DNA of 32,293 nucleotides from Bacteroidota bacterium (GCA_020630215.1 JAHDBT010000019.1:1-32293), one strand, 5' to 3'; shown: positions 17,390 through 25,162, counted from the first letter of the stretch. Made by a program: numbers and translations. Notes: a model not told the origin generated them from the letters alone.

Positions 17390-17431
17390 TTTTTACACAT
17401 GTTCATTTAAGCGGTTTACACTTTTTGCTGC

Positions 17432-17536
17432 AAGCCGGGAGGCTTTGAACCCGTTTGGCTCAAGCGGGGACGCTTGACCCGGCTGCCCGGTCCAGCCTCA
17501 CGGCTGGAGCGTAACGGGCATAAAGCCTCTTGGCTT
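17432..17536. repeat. Array of four tetraloop hairpins in a convergent intergenic region
   Basis: Four perfect hairpins with 4-nt loops follow one another: AAGCC-GGGA-GGCTT (17432-17445), TCAAGCG-GGGA-CGCTTGA (17460-17477), TCCAGCC-TCAC-GGCTGGA (17491-17508) and AAGCC-TCTT-GGCTT (17523-17536). The third is nested in an outer stem TGCCCG/CGGGCA (17484-17489, 17515-17520). The stretch is clearly GC-richer than its surroundings. It lies between converging genes (stops at 17389 and 17593), where it could end transcription from both sides or be a REP-like genomic repeat. Confidence 0.75.
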
Positions 17537-17592
17537 AATGTCAACTACTTTTAACGTTTAGATAAATAGGTCAATTTTCAACTCCAATTTAT

Positions 17593-18567
17593 TTAGCTAA
17601 TGTTTGCTGCTTTTGCTACTGCTTCCATCAATTGTGCTTGTTGTAATAACTCGCTATAATTATCTTCTAATTTATTTTCTTGAATGGATTGGTAAAAGTA
17701 ATTTAGGGTTTTAACAAAGTGATTATCGGCAGCTACTAAGTATTCTAGTTTTTGGTCTTGCTGTTCGATAATTATTTTTGGTTTAAAACCAGGAGGTGCA
17801 GTATAAGCACGTTCTACAATTATTTTTCCTTTGCTTCCCCACACTTCATAGCTGCACTGATAATAATTATCAAAACCCCAGGCGGCTTCCGAAATTACCC
17901 CATCGGCATTTGCTAATAAAGCACCGCCATGCAAATCAACGCCTAAGGCTTCGTCCTGTTTAGCATAAGCACCTCTCACTTCTAAATTATTACCCAAAAA
18001 CATTTGCGAAACTTTAAGGGTATATGCTCCTGCATCTAGCAAAGCTCCTCCACCTAATTGTTTTTGGTAACGAATATTATCTTTATCTCTAAAAGGCGGA
18101 AAACCAAAAGTGCTACGTATACATCTCACTTCTCCAATGGTTCCTTTTTTAATATGTTCAAAAACAAAATCGTGTTGCGAGTGGTATTTAAACATAAAAT
18201 TTTCTAGGAGCAATTTATTATTTGCTCTAGCAGCCGCTACCATTTTTTTGGCAGAGGCTAAATTAATGGTTAATGATTTTTCGCTTAAAACATGCTTGCC
18301 ACTTTCTAAACATTTAATGGCCCATTCTTCGTGCATTCCAATAGGTAAAGGAATATATACTGCATCAATATCTGTTCGGCTTACCATATTTTCGTAGCCT
18401 TCAATGGCTTCGCAATTAAAGCGTTTTGCATAATCGGCTGCTTTGCTTGCATTGCGGCTTGCTACGGCTACTAACTCAAAATTGGGTGTTTGCAATATAG
18501 ATGGTATTACCAACCGTTGAGCAATATTAGCACATCCTAATACGCCTATTTTTATGGGATTGTTCAT
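17593..18567 (-). CDS. Gfo/Idh/MocA oxidoreductase (KijD10-like 3-ketoreductase candidate)
   Basis: 324 aa. N-terminal Rossmann domain with G-V-L-G-C-A-N-I-A (8-16), then S-E96-K97-S-L-T in place of the usual E-K-P, and L-E-N-F-M-F-K-Y-H-S-Q-H. L-G-G-G-A-L-L-D-A-G-A-Y182 supplies the conserved tyrosine; K97 and Y182 match the catalytic pair of KijD10-type enzymes. KijD10 reduces C-3 of the unstable 3,4-diketo product made by an NDP-hexose 2,3-dehydratase, and such a dehydratase is the next gene upstream. That pairing is the main reason for the specific call; other Gfo/Idh/MocA substrates are possible. A 222-bp gap with an inverted repeat separates the two genes. Confidence 0.85.
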   Translation of the reverse strand: MNNPIKIGVLGCANIAQRLVIPSILQTPNFELVAVASRNASKAADYAKRFNCEAIEGYENMVSRTDIDAVYIPLPIGMHEEWAIKCLESGKHVLSEKSLTINLASAKKMVAAARANNKLLLENFMFKYHSQHDFVFEHIKKGTIGEVRCIRSTFGFPPFRDKDNIRYQKQLGGGALLDAGAYTLKVSQMFLGNNLEVRGAYAKQDEALGVDLHGGALLANADGVISEAAWGFDNYYQCSYEVWGSKGKIIVERAYTAPPGFKPKIIIEQQDQKLEYLVAADNHFVKTLNYFYQSIQENKLEDNYSELLQQAQLMEAVAKAANIS

Positions 18568-18636
18568 AAAAACTGATTCTTTAGTTATTGTTATTATTCA
18601 GCATCCAATTAATTTATCATTTCAATTCGCTTTTTC

Positions 18637-18738
18637 GGTTACTGAGCGTAGCCGAAGTATTAGAAAAGAAATATAGAGACAAACATTATCGCCATATTTG
18701 CCCCCGTTCACCTTATACTTCCACTACGCTCAGTAACC
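18637..18738. repeat. 24-bp inverted repeat (repeat-type element)
   Basis: Arms at 18637-18660 and 18715-18738 are inverted copies differing at two central positions; each contains GGTTACTGAGCGTAG or its complement. The 54-bp spacer has no gene. From memory, ACGCTCAGTAACC-type strings are common dispersed repeats in several Bacteroidota genomes. It lies in the gap between the 2,3-dehydratase and the ketoreductase and might act as a processing or termination hairpin. Confidence 0.7.
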
Positions 18739-18789
18739 AGTAAACTCTTAACTCCAATTTAAGACCGTAATGCTAAATAGCAACATTTT

Positions 18790-20238
18790 TTAAATAAAGG
18801 TTACTGCCGAAATAAGGCTTCGAGCCTGAATGTTTAAGTAGTTGTTAAATTTTAAAAACATAATTAATTGGTTTAGGGTAATCCAATTATAATTAGCAGG
18901 TAATTGCGCTGGAAAGTTTTCATCTGCTTCAATAATTATGTTTTGGTTTTGTTCTCGGTAAAACCGCCCCCCTTCTTCCGATTGTAAGGCTTGATACCGT
19001 ATTTGTTCGGGTTTTACATTTAGCACATAATCTAAGTAGGGCAATCCTCCTTTAGGGGTATGTCGGTAATTACCTGTAAGGCATTGCACAGTAGGAGCTA
19101 ATTCTAGTATATCGTGGTTGCCACATTCTAATTTGCATTGCGTTAAAAAGTGGTAAATGCCATCAATTTCTTTTACAATAAAGGCACAAATTCCTTCTTG
19201 TGCGGGCTGCACTAAAGGCTGCGACCAAACCATTACCTCCCGGTTGCTAATTTCTACATTTACACCAATTACGCTAAAATATTTTCCTTCTTCTTGGTAT
19301 ATTTTGTAGTCATCTTTATGCCAAGCTTTTACCTCTTTTAATGGAATAGAACGCACATCTAAATCGTAATAGGCTTTTTGCTCAGTAATCCACGAAAGTA
19401 AATCATCAAAACTATACAGGCTATTTTCTCTATCTAATATAGATTTAAGTAAGCCTTTTTTAAAGCGTTCGTCTTTAACATTAGGACTGGCAATAGAAGT
19501 GTAAAAATCAACTACTTCGGAAGTATAATTGCCATAGGAAATACCCGAAATAACGGTTCGAGTATCCATGTTTACAATATTGTCTAACTGAATTAATTTT
19601 TTAAGTTGCCCTAAGGTTACCCAACAAAAATCTTCATGGACTTCAATATCCTCTTCTACTTGAATAATAATGTTTCTGTTGCGTTTGCGTAAAAACCGTG
19701 CGCCTTGTTCTGATTGTAATTGGTCGAGCAGTACTTTATTATTTTCTCTATCTTGAAAATACTCTAAGTACAAAGGCTTTTTGCCTTTATGTACTTGTGT
19801 GTAATTACTTTTAGTAGCTTGTAAAGTTGGCGAAAGTTGTACATAGTTTACATTACCAGGTTCTATTTTGGCTTGCATTAAAAAATACAAAATGCCATCA
19901 ATTTCTTTGGTAATAATGCCTAGGAAGCCAATTTCTGGTTGGTTAATAATAGGCTGCGACCATTCGCTAACCTCTCCCCAACTTGTAGCAATCTGTAAGC
20001 CTTCTATAGAAAAAAATCTGCCTGAGTCGTGTACTAAGTTTCCTGTTGCGGCATCGAAGCCCCATTTATTCATTTCAGAAAACTTAATTTTTTCTATATT
20101 TACTTTTACTTCTTCATTTCGATATTTTAACCATGCCAACACCTTTTCGGTACTCATAAAGGGGTTGTCCTCGGTAAGTGCAGATTTAAGAAACAGTATT
20201 TTTTTATAATCTTTATTTATTGACATGGCAACAAGCAT
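18790..20238 (-). CDS. NDP-hexose 2,3-dehydratase (EvaA/TylX3 family)
   Basis: 482 aa, the normal length for the family, built from two tandem homologous halves (about 20-235 and 255-480). Each half repeats W-S-Q-P, then K-E-I-D-G-x-x-x-F-L-x-Q, then G-N-x-x-x-x-x-L-x-P-T-x-Q, then N-Y and an x-K-G segment. EvaA and TylX3 remove the C-2 hydroxyl from dTDP-4-keto-6-deoxyglucose, the committed step to 2,6-dideoxysugars. The Gfo/Idh/MocA enzyme downstream fits the next step. RmlA/RmlB-type enzymes for the precursor are not in the window. It lies 39 bp after the second lipoprotein gene. The start could be ATG 20238 or ATG 20226. Confidence 0.92.
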   Translation of the reverse strand: MLVAMSINKDYKKILFLKSALTEDNPFMSTEKVLAWLKYRNEEVKVNIEKIKFSEMNKWGFDAATGNLVHDSGRFFSIEGLQIATSWGEVSEWSQPIINQPEIGFLGIITKEIDGILYFLMQAKIEPGNVNYVQLSPTLQATKSNYTQVHKGKKPLYLEYFQDRENNKVLLDQLQSEQGARFLRKRNRNIIIQVEEDIEVHEDFCWVTLGQLKKLIQLDNIVNMDTRTVISGISYGNYTSEVVDFYTSIASPNVKDERFKKGLLKSILDRENSLYSFDDLLSWITEQKAYYDLDVRSIPLKEVKAWHKDDYKIYQEEGKYFSVIGVNVEISNREVMVWSQPLVQPAQEGICAFIVKEIDGIYHFLTQCKLECGNHDILELAPTVQCLTGNYRHTPKGGLPYLDYVLNVKPEQIRYQALQSEEGGRFYREQNQNIIIEADENFPAQLPANYNWITLNQLIMFLKFNNYLNIQARSLISAVTFI

Positions 20239-20277
20239 ATTTTAATTTCCTAATTAACAATCGCTATTACTTTACAG

Positions 20278-20850
20278 TTACTTCGTTTTCTTTTTCGCTG
20301 CACTACTTTTTTTCTTTTTACTATTCGCTTTCTTATTTACTTTACTTTTCGCTACTGCTAAATTTCTCTTCGCTCCTCTCGATTCTGGAGCTAAGGAAAT
20401 GGCTTTTTCGCAGGCGGCAATGGCTTCTTTATGTTTTCCTAGTTTTATTAAACTAGTACAAATAATTTCGGCTGCGGCAGAGTTCTTCGGATTTGCGGCT
20501 AATATTTTTTGATTTTCGGCTAATTTCTTTTTGTACTTTTCCATTGATGCCGCCCTTTTAGCTGCTGCTTTTTTGGCTGATTTGGTTGTTGGTTTTTTGT
20601 TTTTTTTGTTAGCCGTTCCTTTTTTGTTAGCTGTTCCTTTTTTTGCATTAGGTTTAGCAGCAGCAACTTTTTTGCTGGCTGTTTTTTTATTTTTAGCTTT
20701 AGTAGTAGCTGTTTTTTTATCTTTTGCTGAACTACCTGCACAGCCTGTTGTACTAGGTATTAAAACCATTAAACTCAACACAATTAATAGTGTATTAAAT
20801 AATTTAGCAAAATTATTTATTACTTTTTTGTTATTTTTTTTGTTGTTCAT
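20278..20850 (-). CDS. Lys/Ala-rich TPR lipoprotein
   Basis: 190 aa. Basic N-terminus, hydrophobic segment (about 15-32) and a cysteine in S-T-T-G-C38-A, a plausible but not perfect lipobox. Residues 40-105 are low-complexity Lys/Ala/Thr (repeated K-G-T-A-N-K), then about two TPR helical pairs with the C-x15-C repeat (I-C-T-S-L ... A-A-C-E-K-A) and a further Lys-rich tail. No catalytic motif. The start overlaps the end of the preceding lipoprotein gene by 20 bp, so they are co-expressed. I infer a periplasmic-facing membrane-anchored adaptor carrying the same tail as the neighbouring enzymes; the basic linker might bind acidic (for example sulfated) glycan. Function otherwise unknown. Confidence 0.75.
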   Translation of the reverse strand: MNNKKNNKKVINNFAKLFNTLLIVLSLMVLIPSTTGCAGSSAKDKKTATTKAKNKKTASKKVAAAKPNAKKGTANKKGTANKKNKKPTTKSAKKAAAKRAASMEKYKKKLAENQKILAANPKNSAAAEIICTSLIKLGKHKEAIAACEKAISLAPESRGAKRNLAVAKSKVNKKANSKKKKSSAAKKKTK

Positions 20851-21364
20851 TTTTCTTTTTTTGATTTTTTAATTTTTCTTTCTCCGCCCATTTTAAGTTG
20901 GCTTTAACCAACTTACCATCGGGTTTTAAAGCCAATCCCTTTTTACAGGATTCAATGGCTTTATCGTATTTACCTAATTTAATGTAGGCAACACAAAGCG
21001 TATTATATGCTTTTACATTTTTAGCATCTTTAGCAATAGCCGCTTGGTTTTCTTTTACCGAGTTTTCTAGCTTTTTTTTATCGGCATCTGTTAAAGGTTT
21101 TTTGCTATCTTTCTTTGTCTTTTTATTTTTACTTTTAGCTTTTTTATCCTTTCTAGATTCCTTTTGCTTATCTGTAGTTGCCGTACTTTTTTTCGCTTTT
21201 TTTGTAGCATTTGCTTTGGCTACCGTAGGGCTAGTACTCCCTACTTTTTTTTCGCTTGTTTTGCTATCGGTACCGTTGCTACATGCTGCAAAACAAAATA
21301 GTAAACAGCACATTACCAAATAAGGTGCTATACTTTTTTTTAATTGATTAACTGCTGTTTTCAT
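20831..21364 (-). CDS. Lys-rich TPR lipoprotein
   Basis: 177 aa. Signal peptide with a good lipobox, F-A-A-C28-S. Residues 30-95 are low-complexity Lys/Thr/Ser/Asp, then TPR helices (about 98-165) with L-C-V-A-Y and E-S-C-K-K forming the C-x15-C repeat and V-K-A-N-L-K-W close to the end, followed by a Lys/Gln tail. Same architecture as the next protein, suggesting an old duplication. First of two overlapping lipoprotein genes upstream of the 2,3-dehydratase. A 272-bp gap with a large palindrome separates it from the TMTC-like gene upstream; no own -7 element is seen. No enzymatic motif; adaptor or scaffold role inferred. Confidence 0.8.
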   Translation of the reverse strand: MKTAVNQLKKSIAPYLVMCCLLFCFAACSNGTDSKTSEKKVGSTSPTVAKANATKKAKKSTATTDKQKESRKDKKAKSKNKKTKKDSKKPLTDADKKKLENSVKENQAAIAKDAKNVKAYNTLCVAYIKLGKYDKAIESCKKGLALKPDGKLVKANLKWAEKEKLKNQKKKNEQQKK

Positions 21365-21429
21365 TGCAAATGATTAAAATAGTGAATAAGTTACATAGGG
21401 GTTAAAGAAACAGAAAAATCAAATCCGTC

Positions 21430-21599
21430 CATTAAGGGACGGAGAATAAATAAGTGTCCGATTTTGAGGAAATATTTTTGTGCTAGACAAGGCGGCAAAA
21501 TCCGCATTACGCCTAAGCGTAATAAGGGTTTTGTCAACGCAGGATAGTACAAAAAGATAAAGTCAAAACGGACCCTTATTTAGTTTGCGTCCCTTAATG
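21430..21599. repeat. 170-bp imperfect palindrome (MITE-like element)
   Basis: The outer arms 21430-21467 and 21563-21599 are inverted copies (CATTAAGGGACG..., TAAATAAG..., GTCCG..., TTTTGA) with a few changes. Complementarity continues inward and ends in a perfect central hairpin ATTACGC-CTAA-GCGTAAT (21506-21523), exactly at the midpoint. The left end also forms a local hairpin CCGTCC/GGACGG. It has no coding capacity. Terminal inverted repeats and symmetry suggest a miniature inverted-repeat element or large REP-type repeat; I see no target-site duplication. Confidence 0.75.
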
Positions 21600-21600
21600 C

Positions 21601-21625
21601 CAGCTACTGTTGTATAAGGTAGCTG
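21601..21625. repeat. Hairpin after the stop of the second TMTC-like gene
   Basis: CAGCTAC (21601-21607) and GTAGCTG (21619-21625) are perfect inverted 7-mers a few bases beyond the stop codon of the gene ending at 21637. No T-run follows on the minus strand, so it is a possible 3'-end stabiliser rather than a proven terminator. Confidence 0.35.
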
Positions 21626-21636
21626 CTACTAAATTA

Positions 21637-23631
21637 CTATTTCTTTCTTTTCTTTTTCCCTCCTTCTGCCCAACTTAAATTGCCTTTGGCTAATTCAAAA
21701 TTAGGATCTAGTTGCAGGGCTTTTTTACAGGCGGCAATGCCATTATCCCATTGTTTGAGTTTGTTGTAGGCACAGCACTTGTTGTTAAAAGCGTACTGAT
21801 TGTTGGGTTCTAAAGCTAGTACCTGTTCGCAAGCATCTAGCACTTTTTTGTATTTACCAGCTCCATAGTAAGAGTCAGATAATTCGAGGTAGAGTTGTGC
21901 GGTAGGATTTTCTTTTATTTGTTCGAGTTGAATAGCTATTTTGTCTCCGTAGTTACCCGCTAATTTGGCTTCTACTTTTCCTAACGAACGTTCTAGTTTC
22001 ACATGTCCAGGAGCTACTCGTAAACCTCGCTTTAATAAATCTTTGGCTTCTTTGTACCGCTGTTTCTCTCGCAACCATCCTGCATAAAACAAGTAGGATG
22101 CTGGCATAATATCACCGTGTTTTAATGCCATTTTGTAATGTTCTTCTATTTCCTCATCGGGGTTGCCCGTTTTGCGTTTTAAGGCAGCCATATTAATATG
22201 CAAGGTTGTGTAGTTAGGGTCTAAAGCCAACGATTTATTGAACTCTTCTAAAGCTCTATTGTAATCTTTTTTGTCTTCACTCATAAAAACGAGTCCTAAA
22301 TTTACATATCCTTTAGGGTTTTTGGGGCTTTTAATGGTTACATCTCTCCATAATTTTTCCTTACTGCTCCATACATCATTACGTACGTGTGTGCCATAGG
22401 CATACGCACCTATAATGCCTGTAAACAACAATATTGCCGCATACTTTATAATTGGATTTCTGCTTAACTGCTCTTCTCGTTTTATCATTTGCCAACCCAA
22501 AAAACAAGCTACTGCTAATACAAAACCAATGTAAGGCAAAAAGGTACGGTGATCGTTAGCTACCTGAAAACGAGGTAATATACTGGTAGGTACTGCCGCT
22601 ACATAAAACCATAAAATACCGTAGCTAATGGGTCGGGTACGCATATTTTTAAAGGTGATAGCTGCTACTGCCAATAAAGCAATTAGTACAATTACGCCTA
22701 GTATAATGCGATGGTCAAAATGAGAATCGAAGATGTAAATGTCGGGGTCGGCAGATAGGTTAATGGGCAAAATAAAATTGCCTACATAATGTGCCAACAC
22801 GTAAAACTGCGTGGTAATATACCCTAGTTTAGATGCGCCATCGTTAAAAGCTACATTCGAGTCGGGGGTCATGTATAACTGATTGAATAAAAACAAGCCT
22901 ACACCTACTAAAACGGCAGGCAATGTTTTCTTCAACGTATTCCATACTAGGCGGCGGTTTACCTTGCCAAAAAGTTCTTCTCCTCTTAATTTTTCTTCAA
23001 AGAACAATACATACATAAACAATAACGGCACTACCATTACGCCTGTTTGTTTGGTAAAAATACCTAGCACCAATGGAATTAAATACAAATAAAGTTTCCT
23101 AGTGTTAGCCATTTGAAATAACAAAATAGTAGCTATCATACACAAGGTAGAAAACGAGTCGGAACGAGCAATTATGTAATTAATCGTTTCAGCATTTGCC
23201 GTATGTAAACCGTAAAATGCCGTACCAAACAGGGCTATCCAATCGGTCCATTTATGTTTATTAAAGGCAATGAGCAAGATGTTACGAAACATAAAAAATA
23301 ACAACACCAACTGTATCACATATAAAACAAAAATGGTACGGTGGAAATAATACGACTTCTCGCTCATTGGTTTGTCTCCGCTAAACCAATAGTCAATAGC
23401 ATTAAGCACCGTTACCATTGGCCGATAAGCCTGATTACCGGGTAGCGTACTAGAGGTACTGCCATCGGTAAAAAAGGTAGGTAAATTACTCAGGTCTTTA
23501 ATGTGTGGATTTCCTACAATAGTGTGCGAATCATCAAAATAAAATCCATTATTAAAATGATTGCTGTAGGCAAGGCATAACATCATAAAAAAACCAAAAG
23601 CCGCAATGTATAGAAGTTGTTTACTATCCAT
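21637..23631 (-). CDS. TMTC-like membrane glycosyltransferase (GT-C fold) with C-terminal TPRs
   Basis: 664 aa, second of four paralogues. N-H-F-N-N-G-F-Y-F-D33-D34-S-H in the first loop, Y-H-R-T-I-F before the second span, and N-A-E-T-I-N-Y-I-I-A-R-S-D in a later loop are shared with the others; these resemble TMTC landmarks. About ten membrane spans to about residue 415, then TPRs (430-655) ending in the C-x15-C repeat and A-K-G-N-L-S-W plus a Lys/Arg tail. Its leader is unusual: a 77-bp tandem repeat begins 5 bp upstream of the ATG, with a -7 element beyond it at 23984-23991. Sugar donor and acceptor unknown; GT activity inferred from fold and motifs. Confidence 0.8.
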   Translation of the reverse strand: MDSKQLLYIAAFGFFMMLCLAYSNHFNNGFYFDDSHTIVGNPHIKDLSNLPTFFTDGSTSSTLPGNQAYRPMVTVLNAIDYWFSGDKPMSEKSYYFHRTIFVLYVIQLVLLFFMFRNILLIAFNKHKWTDWIALFGTAFYGLHTANAETINYIIARSDSFSTLCMIATILLFQMANTRKLYLYLIPLVLGIFTKQTGVMVVPLLFMYVLFFEEKLRGEELFGKVNRRLVWNTLKKTLPAVLVGVGLFLFNQLYMTPDSNVAFNDGASKLGYITTQFYVLAHYVGNFILPINLSADPDIYIFDSHFDHRIILGVIVLIALLAVAAITFKNMRTRPISYGILWFYVAAVPTSILPRFQVANDHRTFLPYIGFVLAVACFLGWQMIKREEQLSRNPIIKYAAILLFTGIIGAYAYGTHVRNDVWSSKEKLWRDVTIKSPKNPKGYVNLGLVFMSEDKKDYNRALEEFNKSLALDPNYTTLHINMAALKRKTGNPDEEIEEHYKMALKHGDIMPASYLFYAGWLREKQRYKEAKDLLKRGLRVAPGHVKLERSLGKVEAKLAGNYGDKIAIQLEQIKENPTAQLYLELSDSYYGAGKYKKVLDACEQVLALEPNNQYAFNNKCCAYNKLKQWDNGIAACKKALQLDPNFELAKGNLSWAEGGKKKRKK

Positions 23632-23636
23632 ATTTT

Positions 23637-23930
23637 AGTAGTCAGTTGTCAGACCGTTAGCTGACGCTCTGTGTCAGAACGCTGCGCTGTCAGTTTTTAT
23701 GCTGACGTTTTTTAGTAGTCAGTTCTCAGACCGTTAGCTGACGCTCTGTGTCAGAACGCTGCGCTGTCAGTTTTTATGCTGACGTTTTTTAGTGGTCGGT
23801 AATCAGACCTTCGCTGCGCTTTTATTGTTAGCGGTCAGTTTTATGTTCATATTTTTTAGTAGTCAATAACCAAACTGTTTGCTTACGCTCACTATCTGTA
23901 ATTTGTTTTCTAGTGGATGTTTTTTTAGTT
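23637..23930. repeat. 77-bp tandem repeat in the leader of the TMTC-like gene
   Basis: Unit 1 (23637-23713) and unit 2 (23714-23790) are nearly identical 77-bp copies beginning AGTAGTCAGTT. Unit 3 (23791-23857) is a shortened degenerate copy, and a fourth, more degraded one starts at 23858. Each good unit contains several GTCAG/CTGAC inverted pairs able to form hairpins. The array lies between the predicted promoter and the start codon at 23631. Repeat units lack the short repeat/spacer pattern of a CRISPR. Confidence 0.85.
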
Positions 23931-23973
23931 CTTATAAACATTAAACATCCCCTTAAAATCTATTGACTTTATT

Positions 23974-23991
23974 TTAGGGAGTGCAAAGTTA
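23974..23991 (-). promoter_or_regulatory. Bacteroidota -7 promoter element with shared start-site sequence
   Basis: The minus strand reads TAACTTTGCACTCCCTAA, a TAnnTTTGC box (23984-23991) plus the same CTCCCTAA that follows the -7 box at 13676-13683. It would give a leader of about 345 nt containing the 77-bp repeats. No -33 box recognised. The remaining 24000-24190 shows no gene. Confidence 0.5.
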
Positions 23992-24160
23992 CTACTTTTT
24001 CGTTATAAATGAGCCTTGTGTTTGCAGCAAAACACTATATTTTAAGAGCAAGTAAGTAATAGTACGGTAAATTCTAGGTAAATCTTACTTGTTCAAATAT
24101 TTATTTCATATAACTAGCACTCATCTGTTTTTATATTGAATAGCTTGTGTATTTTACATG

Positions 24161-24180
24161 CTTATAATTAGCAATATAAG
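24161..24180. repeat. Short hairpin after the flippase-like gene
   Basis: CTTATA (24161-24166) and TATAAG (24175-24180) form a 6-bp AT-rich stem just beyond the stop at 24193, the end of the five-gene operon. No T-run follows on the minus strand, so it is only a weak terminator candidate. Confidence 0.25.
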
Positions 24181-24192
24181 AATTCCTATTTT

Positions 24193-25110
24193 TTACTCCT
24201 GATTACCTGCTTGCTTTGCTGCTATGCTGCCTTTAGTACTGTGCACTAAAAATGCTAGTAAAAAGATGGAGGTTTCACCTATTAAAAACCATAAGCGGGA
24301 AGAAACTGCTACGGTTGTTGCGCTTGCTATTTCCATACCTGCTAGTACTAAAAACGAAGCCATTACGCCTTCTCTAATACCAATGCCGCCAGGGGTAAAA
24401 ATGGCCATAATTCCTAGTGGAGTTGCTAGGGCAAAACCAAGTCCCCATATTAATGGTACGTTGGTAACTTGCAAAGCATTAATAAAACACACAAAAGCCA
24501 AGCTCCATATTAACCAATAAGCCGCAAAATAAGGACTTACCTTAAATACTGCTTTTGCAGAAAGTTGAGGCAGATGAATTTCTTTTTTTAAAATTAACTT
24601 CAGTATTTTTTCTACAATCTGATGTGCCAATTTACTAAAAATGGCCACATTTAAAGCCAACCATAATAAAAACACGACCCAACGCCATTTTTCAAACCCA
24701 TTTAGCACCATTATGGCAATAGACCCGATGGATAAACCGACCCAAAGTTCTATAATTTGAGCATTGAGCGACAAGGCTGATAATTCGCTTAGGCTGTACT
24801 TATAGCGTTCTTGTATATAGCCTGCTCGCCCTACAATAATTAACACTTTGCCGGGTATAAATTTGGTAAAAATAGACAAACCCATGCCTGCAATACAATC
24901 TTTAAAGGCAACTTGGTAAGCGGCACTTTTAAGGCTTGCTTGCCATGCATACGCTTGCACCACAAAACCAACAAATAATAACACAATGGCGCCAAGGAAT
25001 AATGGGTAGGAGTGTATTTGTGGGATCTTTAAATAATCGGCTTGGTATAATGCAATGAGCAAAAAAACAAGCGATAAATAAACGAGGTATTTGTGCCACT
25101 TTTTATTCAT
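24193..25110 (-). CDS. Flippase-like membrane protein (lysylphosphatidylglycerol synthase TM family)
   Basis: About 305 aa from ATG 25110; an upstream GTG at 25143 would add 11 residues with no support. About eight membrane spans. Family landmarks are F-I-P-G-K-V (in the S-I-F-T-K-F-I-P-G-K segment) and the late F-T-P-G-G-I-G-I-R-E-G motif, as in the UPF0104/AglD-type 'flippase-like' family. Members often neighbour polyprenyl-phosphate glycosyltransferases, as here (stop of the GT2 gene at 25163, upstream). Proposed role: movement of a lipid-linked sugar to the outer leaflet, an inference from family and context. Last gene of the operon starting at 32079. Confidence 0.82.
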   Translation of the reverse strand: MNKKWHKYLVYLSLVFLLIALYQADYLKIPQIHSYPLFLGAIVLLFVGFVVQAYAWQASLKSAAYQVAFKDCIAGMGLSIFTKFIPGKVLIIVGRAGYIQERYKYSLSELSALSLNAQIIELWVGLSIGSIAIMVLNGFEKWRWVVFLLWLALNVAIFSKLAHQIVEKILKLILKKEIHLPQLSAKAVFKVSPYFAAYWLIWSLAFVCFINALQVTNVPLIWGLGFALATPLGIMAIFTPGGIGIREGVMASFLVLAGMEIASATTVAVSSRLWFLIGETSIFLLAFLVHSTKGSIAAKQAGNQE

Positions 25111-25162
25111 AGTTATTCGACTGTTAGGGGTGGGAATGGTCACTCTTATTTAAAGCCCAAAC

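Noticed and set aside
20531-20872. Hydrophobic 113-codon frame on the + strand, resembling a membrane protein
   Set aside because: It is the complement of the Lys/Ala-rich codons of the lipoprotein gene, which read as Leu/Phe/Ala on the other strand.
23637-23930. CRISPR array
   Set aside because: The 77-bp units are tandem copies without unique spacers, and there are no cas genes.
24193-25143. Flippase-like gene starting at 25143
   Set aside because: The codon at 25143 is GTG and the extra residues are polar and unlike the family; ATG 25110 begins just before the first membrane span.
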